Below are positions 30,179-40,688 of a stretch of 64,000 nt of DNA, in pieces. The stretch comes from JACPFJ01 sp036504875 (GTDB lineage: Bacteria; Desulfobacterota; Desulfuromonadia; Geobacterales; Pseudopelobacteraceae). Both the position numbers and the translations under genes were made by a program. Position 1 is the first letter of the stretch, and every line of letters begins with the position of its first letter. A model generated the notes under the pieces. It ran no database searches. It saw only the letters and a program-made list of their open reading frames with translations, and was not told where the DNA came from. Location: NCBI GenBank assembly GCA_036504875.1, contig DASXUK010000073.1, forward strand, positions 1-64,000, given 5' to 3'.

Positions 30179-31657
30179 ATGGTTATCAAGAGCAGCATTA
30201 CGGCAATTCCAGAGAGCGCTCTGGAGTCCGGCGCTTACAAGGGGAATAACAAGCTCCTGCTCGGCATCGTCCTGGCTGTCGTCACCTTCTGGCTCTTTGC
30301 CCAGACAACCCTTAACATAGCTCCCGTAATGCGGGCTGATCTCGGTATCGACGAGAACTGGAGCAACATTGCGGTGAGCATCACGGCCCTATTCTCCGGG
30401 ATTTTCATTGTGGTTATGGGAGGGCTCGCCGACCGCGTCGGGCGTGTGAAGATCGCGCTAATCGGTGTCGTCCTCAGCATGATCGGTTCTCTGCTCATTG
30501 CCGTTTCGCCAACGGGAACCATTGTCTTCCTCATGGCTGGCCGTATCATCCAGGGTCTTTCAGCGGCATGCATCATGCCTTCTACTCTGGCCCTGCTGAA
30601 AGCTTACTACGGCGGAGCACAGCGGCAGCGGGCAATCAGTTACTGGTCCATCGGCTCGTGGGGTGGCTCCGGACTCTGCTCGCTGTTTGGAGGTGTCGTT
30701 GCCTCGACGATCGGCTGGCGGTGGATCTTCTGGATGGCCATTGCAGTTTCTGCAGTCAGTTACCTGCTGATCCGGGGGACGCCGGAGAGCAAGGTTGAGC
30801 AGGCCGGAGAACGCCAACGCGTTGACTGGTCAGGTCTGATCACCTTCATGATTGCGATGGTCGCCCTTAATGTCATTATCGGGCAGGGATCCAAGCTTGG
30901 GTGGACGAGCATAGCGATTGTCGTGCTCGCCGGTGTCTTCTTTGTGACAGCGATCGCCTTCTTTAAGATCGAACTGGGCAAGTCCGACGCCTTTGTGGAC
31001 TTCAAGCTGTTCAACAATAGTACCTACACAGGCGCGACCCTGTCGAATTTCCTGCTTAACGGTGCGGCGGGCACGCTGTTGGTCTCACTTACGCTCGTAC
31101 AGAAGGGGGCGGGGCTCTCTTCGCTCAAAGCCGGCCTGCTTACCCTCGGCTACCTCGTCGCCATCCTGGCCACCATCCGGGTAGGCGAAAAAATGCTGCA
31201 GGTGGGGGGGGCGCGCAAACCCATGTTGTTGGGGTGCGGTATAACCATGTTCGGTATCCTGCTGACAAGTATGACATTTTTATACGCCTGGCAGTACATG
31301 GTTGTGGCTGTAATCGGGTTTACTCTCTTCGGCATCGGCCTTGGTTTCTACGCAACCCCCTCTACCGACGCGGCGTTGTCAAACGTCCCTCAGGACCAGA
31401 TAGGTTCAGCGGCCGGTATCTATAAAATGGCCTCGTCGCTTGGCGCAGCCTTCGGCGTGGCGATTTCAGCAGCACTGTTCACTGGGCTCAGCGCCGGACT
31501 TATGATGTACGGGGAAGATTTCTTCGTCGGCCGTACCGATAACACCCAGGTACGCTATGCCGCTGCGGTTGCCCTGCTGTTCAACGCCTTCATGGTGGTG
31601 GTGGCGATGATCGCTATTTGCAAGACGGTTCCACACGGTAAGAGGATTGAAAACTGA
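30179..31657 (+). CDS. MFS transporter, EmrB/QacA-like (14-TM)
   Basis: 492 residues with about 14 hydrophobic segments and the DHA2-type motifs LADRVGRVKIALIG (motif A), AGRIIQGLSAACIMPSTLAL (motif C region) and YWSIGSWGGSGL. Starts MVIKSSITAIPESALESGAY after GGAGGAAG. These are proton-coupled exporters of drugs or small amphipathic compounds. Adjacent to the M20 hydrolase, it may move its substrate or product. Intact. Confidence 0.83.
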   Translation: MVIKSSITAIPESALESGAYKGNNKLLLGIVLAVVTFWLFAQTTLNIAPVMRADLGIDENWSNIAVSITALFSGIFIVVMGGLADRVGRVKIALIGVVLSMIGSLLIAVSPTGTIVFLMAGRIIQGLSAACIMPSTLALLKAYYGGAQRQRAISYWSIGSWGGSGLCSLFGGVVASTIGWRWIFWMAIAVSAVSYLLIRGTPESKVEQAGERQRVDWSGLITFMIAMVALNVIIGQGSKLGWTSIAIVVLAGVFFVTAIAFFKIELGKSDAFVDFKLFNNSTYTGATLSNFLLNGAAGTLLVSLTLVQKGAGLSSLKAGLLTLGYLVAILATIRVGEKMLQVGGARKPMLLGCGITMFGILLTSMTFLYAWQYMVVAVIGFTLFGIGLGFYATPSTDAALSNVPQDQIGSAAGIYKMASSLGAAFGVAISAALFTGLSAGLMMYGEDFFVGRTDNTQVRYAAAVALLFNAFMVVVAMIAICKTVPHGKRIEN

Positions 31658-31669
31658 ACAGGCATTGTC

Positions 31670-32386
31670 ATGGAACAGGCCGGGCTCATGATTTTGAAGA
31701 AGGAACTTACAGTGGAACGGCTCGTGCTGGTGCTCGATCTTGCCGGTACCTTCGTTTTTGCGCTCAGCGGAGCTATGGCAGCGGTCAGGCGACGGCTAGA
31801 CCTCTTCGGCGTGCTAGTGCTGTCCTTTGCGGCAGCCACTTTGGGGGGCATAACCCGCGACCTGCTGATCGGAGCGGTTCCTCCGGCAGCGATCAGTAAC
31901 TGGCGCTATCTGGTAGTGTCGCTCTTTGCCGGCGTCATCACTTTTTATTGGCATTTCGTTGTCGATCGGCTGAAAAGTCCCGTGCTCTTCTTCGATGCCG
32001 CCGGATTAGCGCTCTTTGCAGTCTCCGGCACGCATAAGGCTCTCGCCTACGGCCTTGATCCGGTTATGGCGGCGCTGCTCGGCATGGTGACGGGAATCGG
32101 CGGAGGCATGGCGCGTGACGTGCTATTGGCCGAGGTTCCAGTGGTCTTGCGAGCCGAGCTTTATGCCGTTGCCGCCTTGGCTGGCGCAGCTGTGGTTGTA
32201 TGTGGCACCATGCTGGGGCTTTCATCCGCCATGGCATCTATCGTGGGGGCGGCTGTCTGCTTTTGGCTCAGGTTCATGGGCATCCGCTACGGTTGGCAGT
32301 TCCCCATCGCCCCTGGTCTTAAACAGCCCACCGGGGAAACGCAGGGCCAGCACGACAGCAAGGACGATAGCGTAAATATGCCTTGA
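31670..32386 (+). CDS. TRIC/UPF0126-family membrane protein (YicG-like)
   Basis: About 238 residues, seven hydrophobic segments in two repeats, each with a glycine-rich signature: FALSGAMAAVRRRLDLFGVL...GGITRDLLIGAVPP and FAVSGTHKALAYGLDPVMAA...GGGMARDVLLAEVPVVL. This is the bacterial TRIC (trimeric intracellular cation channel) / UPF0126 family. The true start may be the GTG at 31711, preceded by AAGGA and reading straight into ERLVLVLDLAGTFVFALSGA. It follows the MFS gene by 12 nt. Confidence 0.82.
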   Translation: MEQAGLMILKKELTVERLVLVLDLAGTFVFALSGAMAAVRRRLDLFGVLVLSFAAATLGGITRDLLIGAVPPAAISNWRYLVVSLFAGVITFYWHFVVDRLKSPVLFFDAAGLALFAVSGTHKALAYGLDPVMAALLGMVTGIGGGMARDVLLAEVPVVLRAELYAVAALAGAAVVVCGTMLGLSSAMASIVGAAVCFWLRFMGIRYGWQFPIAPGLKQPTGETQGQHDSKDDSVNMP

Positions 32387-32822
32387 TATTCTTTTCTGGT
32401 GATGTGACAGCATGTGCTCCCGCAAGCGCGTGTATGAAGTCCTCAACATCGGGGGAGATCCAGAACCTTGGGGCGATGAACAGGCATGCAGGGGTTACAG
32501 CTTTGAAGCACACAGAGCCAAAATTTTCCTCACAGAGGGAGGGAGTCTATAAGGTCAAGAAGCCGAAGTTTTAACGCTAGGTTATCAAAGACAAAGCTAC
32601 TCCGGCGATTCAACGCCGCTTGGGAGATATGCAGTTTCCTGACAACTCCGCTGAAACTGAGTTCGGCGGCGGCAGCGACAAAGTATCTAAGATTACGATG
32701 TTCCATGTCAATAATGCTGTAACTTTATTATAAGGGGTCAAGAATATAGTTGATTGATTTGTTGAAACTCAAGGATACGATTTTACTGCAAAGAGGTCAT
32801 CTTATCTAGAGAGGAGAGCCAC
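32387..32822. other. Intergenic region with degenerate coding remnants
   Basis: About 430 bases with no intact gene. A stretch near 32581-32734 reads VIKDKATPAIQRRLGDMQFP ... ITMFHVNNAVTLL then TAA in one frame without a proper start, and may be the tail of a decayed gene. Composition is lower in GC than the genes on both sides. AGAGAGGAGAG (32808-32818) is the ribosome site of the SDR gene. Confidence 0.35.
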
Positions 32823-33584
32823 ATGTTACAGCGCGTTTTGGTGACAGCCGGTGCTTCCGGCATAGGAAAAGAAATTGCGAGGGCATTCGTAGCAAGCGGT
32901 GCCAAAGTCTGTGTCTGCGACATTGATGTGACGGCTCTGGATACTGCCGCGAAGGACATTCCCGGCTTAATAACCGAAGTCTGCGACGTATCAAAACGGA
33001 AGGATATCGAGCGCATGGTTGCCGCCGCCGTCAAGTCGCTGGGCGGGCTCGATGTGCTGGTAAACAACGCCGGTATCTCAGGACCTACCGCCCCCGTCGA
33101 AGAGATGGACCCCGACGCATGGGAAATGGTCATGCAAATCGATCTGACCGGCACCTTCAACGTGACACGACTGGCCATCCCTCATCTCAAGGAATCGAGC
33201 GCAGGCGTCATCATCAACATGTCCTCCGTCGCGGGCCGGTTCGGCTATGCCAACCGAAGCCCGTACTGCACGGCAAAGTGGGGCCTGATCGGCTTCACCA
33301 AAACTCTATCCATCGAACTCGGCGCCTATGGGATTCGTGCGAATGCCATACTACCCGGCGCAGTCGGCGGCGCCCGCATCGAGAAGGTATTCGAGGGGCG
33401 TGCCCAGTCGACTCATCAATCGGTCGAGGAGGTCAGGAAAAAAGCCATGGAAGTGCAATCGCTTAAAAGATTGGTCGACCCGAAAGACATCGCCGCGCTC
33501 GCACTCTTTCTTGCCTCTGATGCGGCGAAGTCGATTTCGGGCCAGATGCTGCCGATTGACAACGACATGCAGGCCGCGTCCTGA
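32823..33584 (+). CDS. Short-chain dehydrogenase/reductase
   Basis: A 253-residue SDR: cofactor motif VTAGASGIGKEIARAF (residues about 7-22), DVLVNNAGISGPTAP (NNAG), IINMSSVAGRFGYANRSPYCTAKWG with catalytic Ser, Tyr (YCTAK) and Lys, and LPGAVGGARI. Asp after the second strand (VCVCDIDVT) suggests NAD(H). The SGQMLPIDNDMQ tail resembles the C-terminus of sugar or 3-oxo-acid dehydrogenases. The first 22 bases of this gene recur at 44275-44296. Substrate unknown; a uronate or polyol is plausible in context. Confidence 0.85.
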   Translation: MLQRVLVTAGASGIGKEIARAFVASGAKVCVCDIDVTALDTAAKDIPGLITEVCDVSKRKDIERMVAAAVKSLGGLDVLVNNAGISGPTAPVEEMDPDAWEMVMQIDLTGTFNVTRLAIPHLKESSAGVIINMSSVAGRFGYANRSPYCTAKWGLIGFTKTLSIELGAYGIRANAILPGAVGGARIEKVFEGRAQSTHQSVEEVRKKAMEVQSLKRLVDPKDIAALALFLASDAAKSISGQMLPIDNDMQAAS

Positions 33585-33605
33585 ACAACCATGCGGGAGG
33601 ATAGA

Positions 33606-34064
33606 ATGATAAAATCGTTACGGGAACAACTGATAGGCGCCTGGAAACTGATATCCTACTCCGAAAAGCCGGTTGACGGGTCGGCGCCGTTCTATCCGAT
33701 GGGAGAAAAGCCCGAAGGCATCATCATGTACACGCCGGATGGCTACATGTCGGCGCAAATCATGCTCCCTGGCCGTCCCCAGTTTGTGTCGGGCGATTGG
33801 TTTCGCGGCACAGACGAGGAGTTCAAGGAAGAGGCACTGGGCTATATCGCCTATTGTGGCCCTTTCCACACGGACGAACACAAGCAAACTCTCACACATT
33901 CGATGTTTGTGTCGCTGTTCCCCAACTGGCTGGGCCAGACCCAACCCCGCGTGGCGAGAATAGAGGGCGACATGCTTCACCTGAGCACCGCAACACCGAT
34001 CAAATCAGGCGGAAAGGAAACCAACTCCTACCTGACCTGGAAGCGGGCGGAGCCTAATACCTGA
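33606..34064 (+). CDS. Lipocalin-like domain protein
   Basis: 152 residues from ATG 33606 (MIKSLREQLIGAWKLISYSE), with GGGAGGATAGA upstream. LREQLIGAWKLISYSE, GIIMYTPDGYMSAQIMLPGR and YIAYCGPFHTDE match the lipocalin-like family (PF13924), small beta barrels often encoded beside SDR or aromatic-degradation genes. The gene starts 21 nt after the SDR stop. It probably binds a small hydrophobic ligand; no enzyme motif is seen. Confidence 0.8.
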   Translation: MIKSLREQLIGAWKLISYSEKPVDGSAPFYPMGEKPEGIIMYTPDGYMSAQIMLPGRPQFVSGDWFRGTDEEFKEEALGYIAYCGPFHTDEHKQTLTHSMFVSLFPNWLGQTQPRVARIEGDMLHLSTATPIKSGGKETNSYLTWKRAEPNT

Positions 34065-34168
34065 CAGGAGAGGAGCACGATGCTCGTGAGCCCCTTAAAT
34101 GAACCAATTTGGCATCAACCCAGTTCTGGCGGTTGCAAGGAATCGTTCGACAACAAGGAGATGCGAAA

Positions 34169-35841
34169 ATGATGATGGACTGGAACGCCCACTGCGATCA
34201 GGTCAACGCCGCCATCAACAAACCGGTGATGCCGCAGATCGGCAGGTCTGACCGGCGTAAACGCAGAAGCCTTCTGCCTTACCTTGCAGCGGTGCTGGCT
34301 GTTCTTGGAAGCTCGTTCTGTTCGGCGACAGAGTCGCGCGTCTCTACAGGGTTCGCGCCCGCAACTATGGCGTGCATCGGCACGATTGATGAGCGGTTTC
34401 AGTCTTACAACATCGAGATGATCGAGGTAACGGGCGGGCGGTTTTGGAAACCGTACACCGAAAATGGCAAGCCGGCGTCAGCGCCAACCAGCGCCGTACC
34501 CGCGGGGATGGACCCGTCAATGTACGAGTATCGCCCTCCTATTAATCTCGCCAATCCGCGTCTGCGAGCCTTGGCAGCGGCTCTCGGACCTGCTTATGTG
34601 CGCGTCAGCGGTACGTGGGCGAACTCGACATACTTTCACGATTCCGATACGCCGCCGCCGGCAAAGCCGCCAAAAGGATTCGGCGGCGTTCTGACCCGCC
34701 AGCAATGGAAGGGCGTTGTTGATTTTTCGCGTGCGGTCGATGCGAAGATCGTTACCTCCTTCGCGACAAGTCCTGGCACGCGCGATGCGCGTGGCGTCTG
34801 GACGCCAGCGGAAGCACGCAAAATTCTCTCCTACACAAAGTCCATTGGCGGCAGCATCGCCGCCGCCGAATTCATGAACGAACCCACCTACGCAGAGATG
34901 GGCGGCGCTCCGAAGGGTTATGATGCCGCTGCCTATGGACACGACATCGCCGTCTTCCGGCCCTTCGTGAAGACGGCTGCGCCTGAAATGGCAATCCTTG
35001 GACCCGGCGGAGTTGGAGAAGGAATCCCTCTGGCGCCGATTGGCCTTGGGGGGGGGTTCTCAAGACTGAGGACATTCTGAAGGCTACGGGACCGGTCTTC
35101 GATGGCTTTTCATACCATTCTTACGGAGCAACTTCCAAGCGTTGCGCGGCCTTGGGCCCCGCATCGCAGACAATCGCCGAAGCGGCACTTTCAGAAGATT
35201 TTCTCTCCCGCGCAGACACGATCGAGGCATTCTACTCAGGTCTGCGCGACAAGTTCGAGCCCGGCAAGCCGCTTTGGCTTACCGAAACAGCCGACGCAGC
35301 TTGCGGTGGAAATCCCTGGGCTTCGACATTTCTGGATAGCTTCCGCTATCTCGATCAGCTCGGGCGTTTAGCCGGAAGGGGCGTCAAGGTCCACATACAC
35401 AACACGCTCGCGTCAAGCGATTACGGCCTGCTCGACGGGGCCACGCTCGCGCCTCGGCCGAATTATTGGGCTGCCCTGTTATGGCGCAAACTCATGGGTA
35501 TGACCGTGCTCGATCCCGGTCCTTCGCCAGCAGCAAGTCTGCATCTATACGCGCACTGCCTGCGCGGAGGGGAAGGCGGCATTGCGCTGCTCGTCATCAA
35601 TACAGACCGGGTGGCATCACCGTCGCTCGACCTTCCCTTGGCAAGCCAGCGCTATACTTTGACCGCACATAATCTGGCCGACATAAGAGTCCAGATGAAT
35701 GGCAGCGAACTCAGTTTGGGTGATCACGACGAGTTGCCGATGCTGAAGAGCCGGCCGGAAAAATCGGGACGTGTGAGTTTCGCCCCGGTAAGCATTACAT
35801 TTCTCGCAATTCCGGATGTGCATAACCCCGCTTGCCAATGA
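34169..35841 (+). pseudogene. GH79-like glycoside hydrolase, frameshifted at a G9 tract
   Basis: Starts MMMDWNAHCDQVNAAINKPV after AAGGAG, with a basic N-terminal region and a hydrophobic segment (SLLPYLAAVLAVLGSSFCSA) acting as signal or anchor. Acid/base AAEFMNEPTY near residue 237, nucleophile candidate WLTETADAACGG in the second part, and a C-terminal beta domain. This matches the clan A GH79 (heparanase/beta-glucuronidase) layout. Frame 1 ends shortly after nine G (35048-35056), and the protein resumes as VLKTEDILKATGPVFDGFSYHSYG in the next frame. One base added or lost in the G run would restore one protein of about 557 residues. Confidence 0.75.
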
Positions 35842-35970
35842 CGCGCGCGCCGGGCGCGTCATTGTGGAGAACAAGCGGTTGCGCTGCTGGCCCTCTTACG
35901 AGCAGCTTCAATCCTCCGCAAAGGCCTGGAGGGGGCACGGATTCAGAAAATACTTCAGGAGGCCAGGCGT

Positions 35971-37248
35971 ATGGACGCACAACCTGAAACAAGCATAAAC
36001 AGGCAACAGAATCAGGCACTGGCCCGCGCGTTCATTATTGCCTGGATTTTAGCGCTTGTTTTCTACTTCCTCGAGTATGCGGTGCGGTCAGCGCCGTCCG
36101 TCATGATTCCCGAATTGTCCGCGGTATTCCATACGACATTGCTGGGTACCGGTTCCATTCTCGGGGTCTATTATTACACCTATTCCACCATGAGCCTGGT
36201 CGCCGGGGTGGCTCTCGACCACCTAGGGGCGAAACGCACCATCCCGATCGGGATATTGGTCCTGGCTATTGGATGCCTGCTGTTCGCCGCGCCGACAGTC
36301 ATTGCGGGCAATATCGGCCGGTTGCTGCAAGGGACTGGGTCCGCGTTTGCCTTTACCGGCGCCGTTTACCTGGCGGTACATGGTTTTCCGGCCCGATTTC
36401 TGGCAACTGCCATTGGCGCCACGCAGTGCCTTGGCATGCTTGGTGGCTCGGTTGGCCAGTTTACTGTTGGACCGATGATCGAGCACGGCGTGGGCGTGCA
36501 AGTTTTATGGATTATTATGGGTTTTATGTGCCTCGTCAATGCTCTCCTGCTGTTTCTTGTTACACCCAGGGAACAATTGGGATCAAACGCGCAGACCGGC
36601 GGTTTCGGCTCATTGATAAAGCCCTACAAAATTGTGTTCTCAAACCCCCAGTCATACCTGTGCGGAGTGGTTTCCGGGCTGCTCTTCGCGCCCACGACCA
36701 TCGGAGATATGATCTGGGGAGTTGCTATTTTTCAGAAGGATGTCCAGTTGTCCTACCACAGCTCCGTGGTTATCGCCTCCATGGTTCCACTCGGCTGGGT
36801 TATCGGATGTCCGCTGCTCGGCTGGCTGTCGGATTATATCGGCCGGCGTAAACCCGTGATCATCTGTGGCGCTGCCGTCATGGCTCTCGCCGTCGTCCAG
36901 ATCGCATTTTTCCCGTTACACGTTCCGGCCCAGGTCAGTATGCTGGTTTTCGGCATCGCATCAGGCGCAGCCATGATTCCGTACAGCACCATGAAGGAAG
37001 TCAATCCGGATAACGTGAAGGGGAGCGCTACCGGTGGAATCAATTTCCTGGTTTTCGGCATAACGGCAGCCCTGGGGCCAGTCTACGCGAATCTGATTGG
37101 AAAGACGCTGGCAACCGCGACAGACCGTATGCAGCATTTCCAGCAGGGCGGATTGTTTTGGATTGTGTGCTGCCTGGCTGCGATCATCGTAAGTTTTTTT
37201 CTTCAAGAGACCGGACACTTAACCCGACCTCAAGCGGAGTCTAAATGA
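35971..37248 (+). CDS. MFS transporter (12-TM, organic-acid/uronate-like)
   Basis: 425 residues with about 12 hydrophobic segments. FYFLEYAVRSAPSVMIPELS and YYYTYSTMSLVAGVALDHLGAKR (motif A-like DxxGxKR) begin the N-half, and LGWLSDYIGRRKP is the second motif A. The family resembles anion:cation symporters that import sugar acids. Near the glucuronidase and GH79-like genes, import of uronic acids is a reasonable guess. Preceded by AGGAGGCCAGGCGT. Intact. Confidence 0.78.
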   Translation: MDAQPETSINRQQNQALARAFIIAWILALVFYFLEYAVRSAPSVMIPELSAVFHTTLLGTGSILGVYYYTYSTMSLVAGVALDHLGAKRTIPIGILVLAIGCLLFAAPTVIAGNIGRLLQGTGSAFAFTGAVYLAVHGFPARFLATAIGATQCLGMLGGSVGQFTVGPMIEHGVGVQVLWIIMGFMCLVNALLLFLVTPREQLGSNAQTGGFGSLIKPYKIVFSNPQSYLCGVVSGLLFAPTTIGDMIWGVAIFQKDVQLSYHSSVVIASMVPLGWVIGCPLLGWLSDYIGRRKPVIICGAAVMALAVVQIAFFPLHVPAQVSMLVFGIASGAAMIPYSTMKEVNPDNVKGSATGGINFLVFGITAALGPVYANLIGKTLATATDRMQHFQQGGLFWIVCCLAAIIVSFFLQETGHLTRPQAESK

Positions 37249-37349
37249 AAATGATGATTATAGCCGATTGGTTGCGTCTTTTGGCGCTGCGAATCAACCG
37301 GGGGTCAACTCACAAACAATAAACGGAATCTTCGACAAGGAGGCAAACA

Positions 37350-39074
37350 ATGGCACACTTGATTGCTGACGAGATAGTCAAGAGGCTGGTAGAAGCGGGA
37401 GTGGAGAGGATCTACGGCGTTGTGGGCGACAGCCTAAACCCTGTTACCGATGCCGTGCGCCGAAACGGCAAGATTCAATGGGTCCATGTGCGCCATGAAG
37501 AAACAGCCGCATTCGCAGCTGGAGCCGAAGCCCAGCTGAGCGGCAAACTGACAGCCTGCGCAGGCAGTTGCGGCCCCGGCAATCTGCATCTGATCAATGG
37601 TCTTTTTGATGCCCATCGCAGCATGGCTCCGGTGATTGCCATTGCCTCGCATATTCCGAGTTCCGAAATTGGGACCAGCTTTTTCCAGGAAACCCATCCG
37701 GAGATACTTTTCAAGGAATGCAGCCATTACTGCGAGCTGATCTCGAATCCGAAGCAGGTGTCTCGCATTTTGCACATGGCTATGCAGAACGCCGTCGGCA
37801 GAGGCGGGGTAGGTGTGATCGTGCTGCCCGGCGATGTGGCGGGAATGGAGATGCCCGATGATGGTTTCTCCGGTGTTGTGGCCGGTCATCGGCCGCGCGT
37901 GCGGCCCTGCGAGGATGACCTGGCGCGATTGACGGATTTGCTGAATTCGGCCGGGAAAGTAACTCTTTTCTGCGGTATTGGCTGTGCCGATGCGCACGAT
38001 GAGGTGATGGCTCTGGCCGAAAAGCTTAAAGCTCCGGTCGGCCATGCGTACCGGGGGAAGGCGTACATCGAATACGATAATCCGTTCGACGTGGGCATGA
38101 GCGGATTGCTGGGATTCGGCGCGGCATATCAGGCGATGCATGAATGCGATCTGCTGCTGCTGGGAACTGATTTCCCTTATGACAAGTTCCTGCCCACCAA
38201 GCCCAAGATCGCTCAGGTAGATATCAGGGTCGACCACCTGGGTCGGCGCTGCAAACTTGATCTCGGGGTTTGGGGAGATACCGGCGAAACAATCCGGGCG
38301 CTTTTGCCGATGCTCGCGGCAAAGACGGACCGATCGTTCCTGGATGCCATGCTTGGCGCTCACCAAAAGGCAGTCCGCAGGTTGAATGTCTATGTGGATC
38401 ACATAGGCCCACACCGGCCAATGCATCCGGAACCCGTGGCTGCCGCACTGAATGAACTTGCGGCAGCCGATGCGATCTTCACGGCCGATACCGGAATGTG
38501 CAATGTCTGGTCCTCGCGCTACATCCGCGCAACCAAAGACCGGCGGCTCATCGGCTCCTTCACCCACGGATCAATGGCCAATGCCTTGCCCCAGGCGATC
38601 GGCGCGCAGTTATGCTTTCCCGGACGCCAAGTTGTCGCCATGGCCGGGGACGGCGGCCTCTCAATGCTCATGGGCGATTTGTTGACGCTGGTACAGTACG
38701 AGCTTCCGGTCAAGATCGTACTGTTCAACAACGGCGTTCTCGGCATGGTGAAATTGGAGATGGAAGTGGCAGGGCTGCCCGACTGGCAGACGGATCTGAA
38801 GAACCCGGATTTCGCAAAGGTGGCCGACGCAATCGGAATCATGGGTATCCGGATCGAAAATCCCGCGGAGTTGTCGTCCGGGCTTACGAAAGCGCTTCAG
38901 CACCCCGGCCCTGTGCTGGTCGATGTGGTGACCGATCCGAACGCGCTCTCGTTGCCCTCCCATATCACCGTCGGTCAAGTCGAGGGATTTGCGGTGACCA
39001 TGGGGAAACTTGTGCTTTCCGGTCATATTGATGAAGTGGTGGATACTATAGAGGCCAATATCCGCCATCTTTGA
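37350..39074 (+). CDS. poxB: Thiamine-diphosphate-dependent pyruvate oxidase/dehydrogenase
   Basis: A 574-residue ThDP enzyme of the PoxB/acetolactate-synthase superfamily: RIYGVVGDSLNPVTDAVRR, catalytic Glu in VRHEETAAFAAGAEA (near residue 50), FFQETHPEILFKECSHYCEL, and the C-terminal ThDP motif AGDGGLSMLMGDLLTLVQYELPVK...NNGVLGMVKLEM. GVVGDSLN and the QETHPE segment favour pyruvate dehydrogenase (quinone)/oxidase over acetolactate synthase. It decarboxylates pyruvate to acetate or acetyl phosphate. Preceded by AAGGAGGCAAAC. Confidence 0.83.
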   Translation: MAHLIADEIVKRLVEAGVERIYGVVGDSLNPVTDAVRRNGKIQWVHVRHEETAAFAAGAEAQLSGKLTACAGSCGPGNLHLINGLFDAHRSMAPVIAIASHIPSSEIGTSFFQETHPEILFKECSHYCELISNPKQVSRILHMAMQNAVGRGGVGVIVLPGDVAGMEMPDDGFSGVVAGHRPRVRPCEDDLARLTDLLNSAGKVTLFCGIGCADAHDEVMALAEKLKAPVGHAYRGKAYIEYDNPFDVGMSGLLGFGAAYQAMHECDLLLLGTDFPYDKFLPTKPKIAQVDIRVDHLGRRCKLDLGVWGDTGETIRALLPMLAAKTDRSFLDAMLGAHQKAVRRLNVYVDHIGPHRPMHPEPVAAALNELAAADAIFTADTGMCNVWSSRYIRATKDRRLIGSFTHGSMANALPQAIGAQLCFPGRQVVAMAGDGGLSMLMGDLLTLVQYELPVKIVLFNNGVLGMVKLEMEVAGLPDWQTDLKNPDFAKVADAIGIMGIRIENPAELSSGLTKALQHPGPVLVDVVTDPNALSLPSHITVGQVEGFAVTMGKLVLSGHIDEVVDTIEANIRHL

Positions 39075-39137
39075 ATTGTTTCACGATTGAGCTGACCGCA
39101 GGCTGATACGCTATCATCTGACTAAAGGAGAAAAGCT

Positions 39138-40538
39138 ATGGCCGAAAATAATCGCTACTAAAATCTGGTCTTGGGTGGTGGCGAGGCAGGTAAATACATC
39201 GGCTGGACACTGGCAAAATCCGGTCAGAAAACGGCAGTTATCGAGCGCCGTCTAATCGGTGGTTCATGCCCTAACATTGCCTGTCTCCCGAGCAAGAACG
39301 TGATTTACAGTGCCAAGGTCGCAGCGCTGTGCAGACGGGCGGATGAATTCGGATCGTCGACTGGTCCTTCCCGCACCAACATGGAAGGTGTCTTGCGCCG
39401 CAAGCGTACTATGGTAGATGGCTTGATCTCAATGCACCTCGACAAATTCAGGGATAACAATGTGGAACTTATTCTGGGGGAGGGACGGTTCGTTGCGCCC
39501 AAAACAATCAATGTCTGCCTGAAAGATGGCGGCACGCGACAATTGACGGGAGATCGAGTCTTCGTCGACTTGGGGACCCATGCGAGGATTAATCCTATTC
39601 CCGGTTTGGCTGACGTCATGCCCCTCACGCATGTGGAGGCGCTTGACCTCGATCGTCTTCCTGACCACTTGATCGTGCTGGGCGGTGGCTATGTAGGCAT
39701 GGAGACGGCACATGCTTTTCGCCATTTAGGCAGTCGCGTTACTATTATCCAACAGGGTTCGCAGTTGGCCCCTCGCGAGGATCCTGATGTCGCTCAGTCG
39801 ATCATGCAAATCTTTAAAGAAGATGGAATTGAAATTGTTTTATCGGGTGAGACGCTGAGGGTTGAGGGCCGCTCGGGCGAAAAGGTGCGGTTGCTGCTGC
39901 GCACATTGGAAGGTCAGAGGGAAATCGAAGGCACCGACATCCTCGTTGCCACCGGACGCATGCCCAACACTGCTGGAATTGGACTGGAAGAGGCTGGTGT
40001 GGAGATGGATGCGCGCGGCTACATCAGGGTCAACGAGCGGCTCGAAACAACCGCGCCCGATGTATGGGCAATGGGTGAATGCGCTGGTAGCCCGCAATTC
40101 ACGCATGTGGCATTCGACGACTTCCGAGTGGTCAGGGACAATCTTGCCGGCGGCAAGCGAACGACAGCCGGTCGGCTCATCCCATTCTGCATGTTCACTG
40201 ACCCGGAACTGGCGCGCGTGGGTCTGAACGAGATCGAGGCACGGAGCCAAGGGCTTGAGTATCGACTCGCCAAGCTCCCCATGAGGACAGTGTTGCGAAC
40301 GCGCACTCTTTCTGAAACGCGCGGTTTCATGAAGGCGCTCATCGAAGCGCGCGGCGATCGGTTGCTCGGTTTCACAATGCTTGGTCCAGCGGCCGGAGAG
40401 GTTATAGCCGTAGTACAAACGGCAATGCTGGCGGGTATGCCTTACACTGGTCTTCGCGACGCGATTTTCACTCATCCGACGATGGCCGAGGGATTGAATG
40501 CGCTGTTTTCGACCCCGCCGACACCGGCAGGGACTTGA
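39138..40538 (+). pseudogene. Mercuric reductase/E3-like flavoprotein with in-frame TAA at codon 8
   Basis: A strong AAAGGAGAAAAGCT precedes ATG 39138, which reads MAENNRY then TAA (39159-39161) then NLVLGGGEAGKYIGWTLAKS. The rest is a complete class I pyridine-nucleotide disulphide oxidoreductase: redox motif GGSCPNIACLPSKN, NAD-binding LGGGYVGMETAHAF, WAMGECAGSPQFTHVAFDD, and a dimerisation domain ending FTHPTMAEGLNALF. The stop falls where RY(D/N)LVLG would be expected. Initiation at TTG 39171 would lose part of the FAD-binding strand and has no ribosome site. Probably inactivated. Confidence 0.78.
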
Positions 40539-40688
40539 CCGGCATGACACGGATTAAGTTGGTTTCCAGTAGCTGGCTGGAAATTGTCTGGTCACTAAGG
40601 GAGGTGAATCGGCTTGATGAGTAGCATTTTAAAAAATGAAATGATGAAAAAATTGCCTTCTAGTCCCAGGCCCGGCACGGAGCGTCTG

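Noticed and set aside
37434..38567. 377-codon minus-strand frame inside poxB
   Set aside because: Antisense shadow in high-GC DNA; the plus frame has all ThDP-enzyme motifs.
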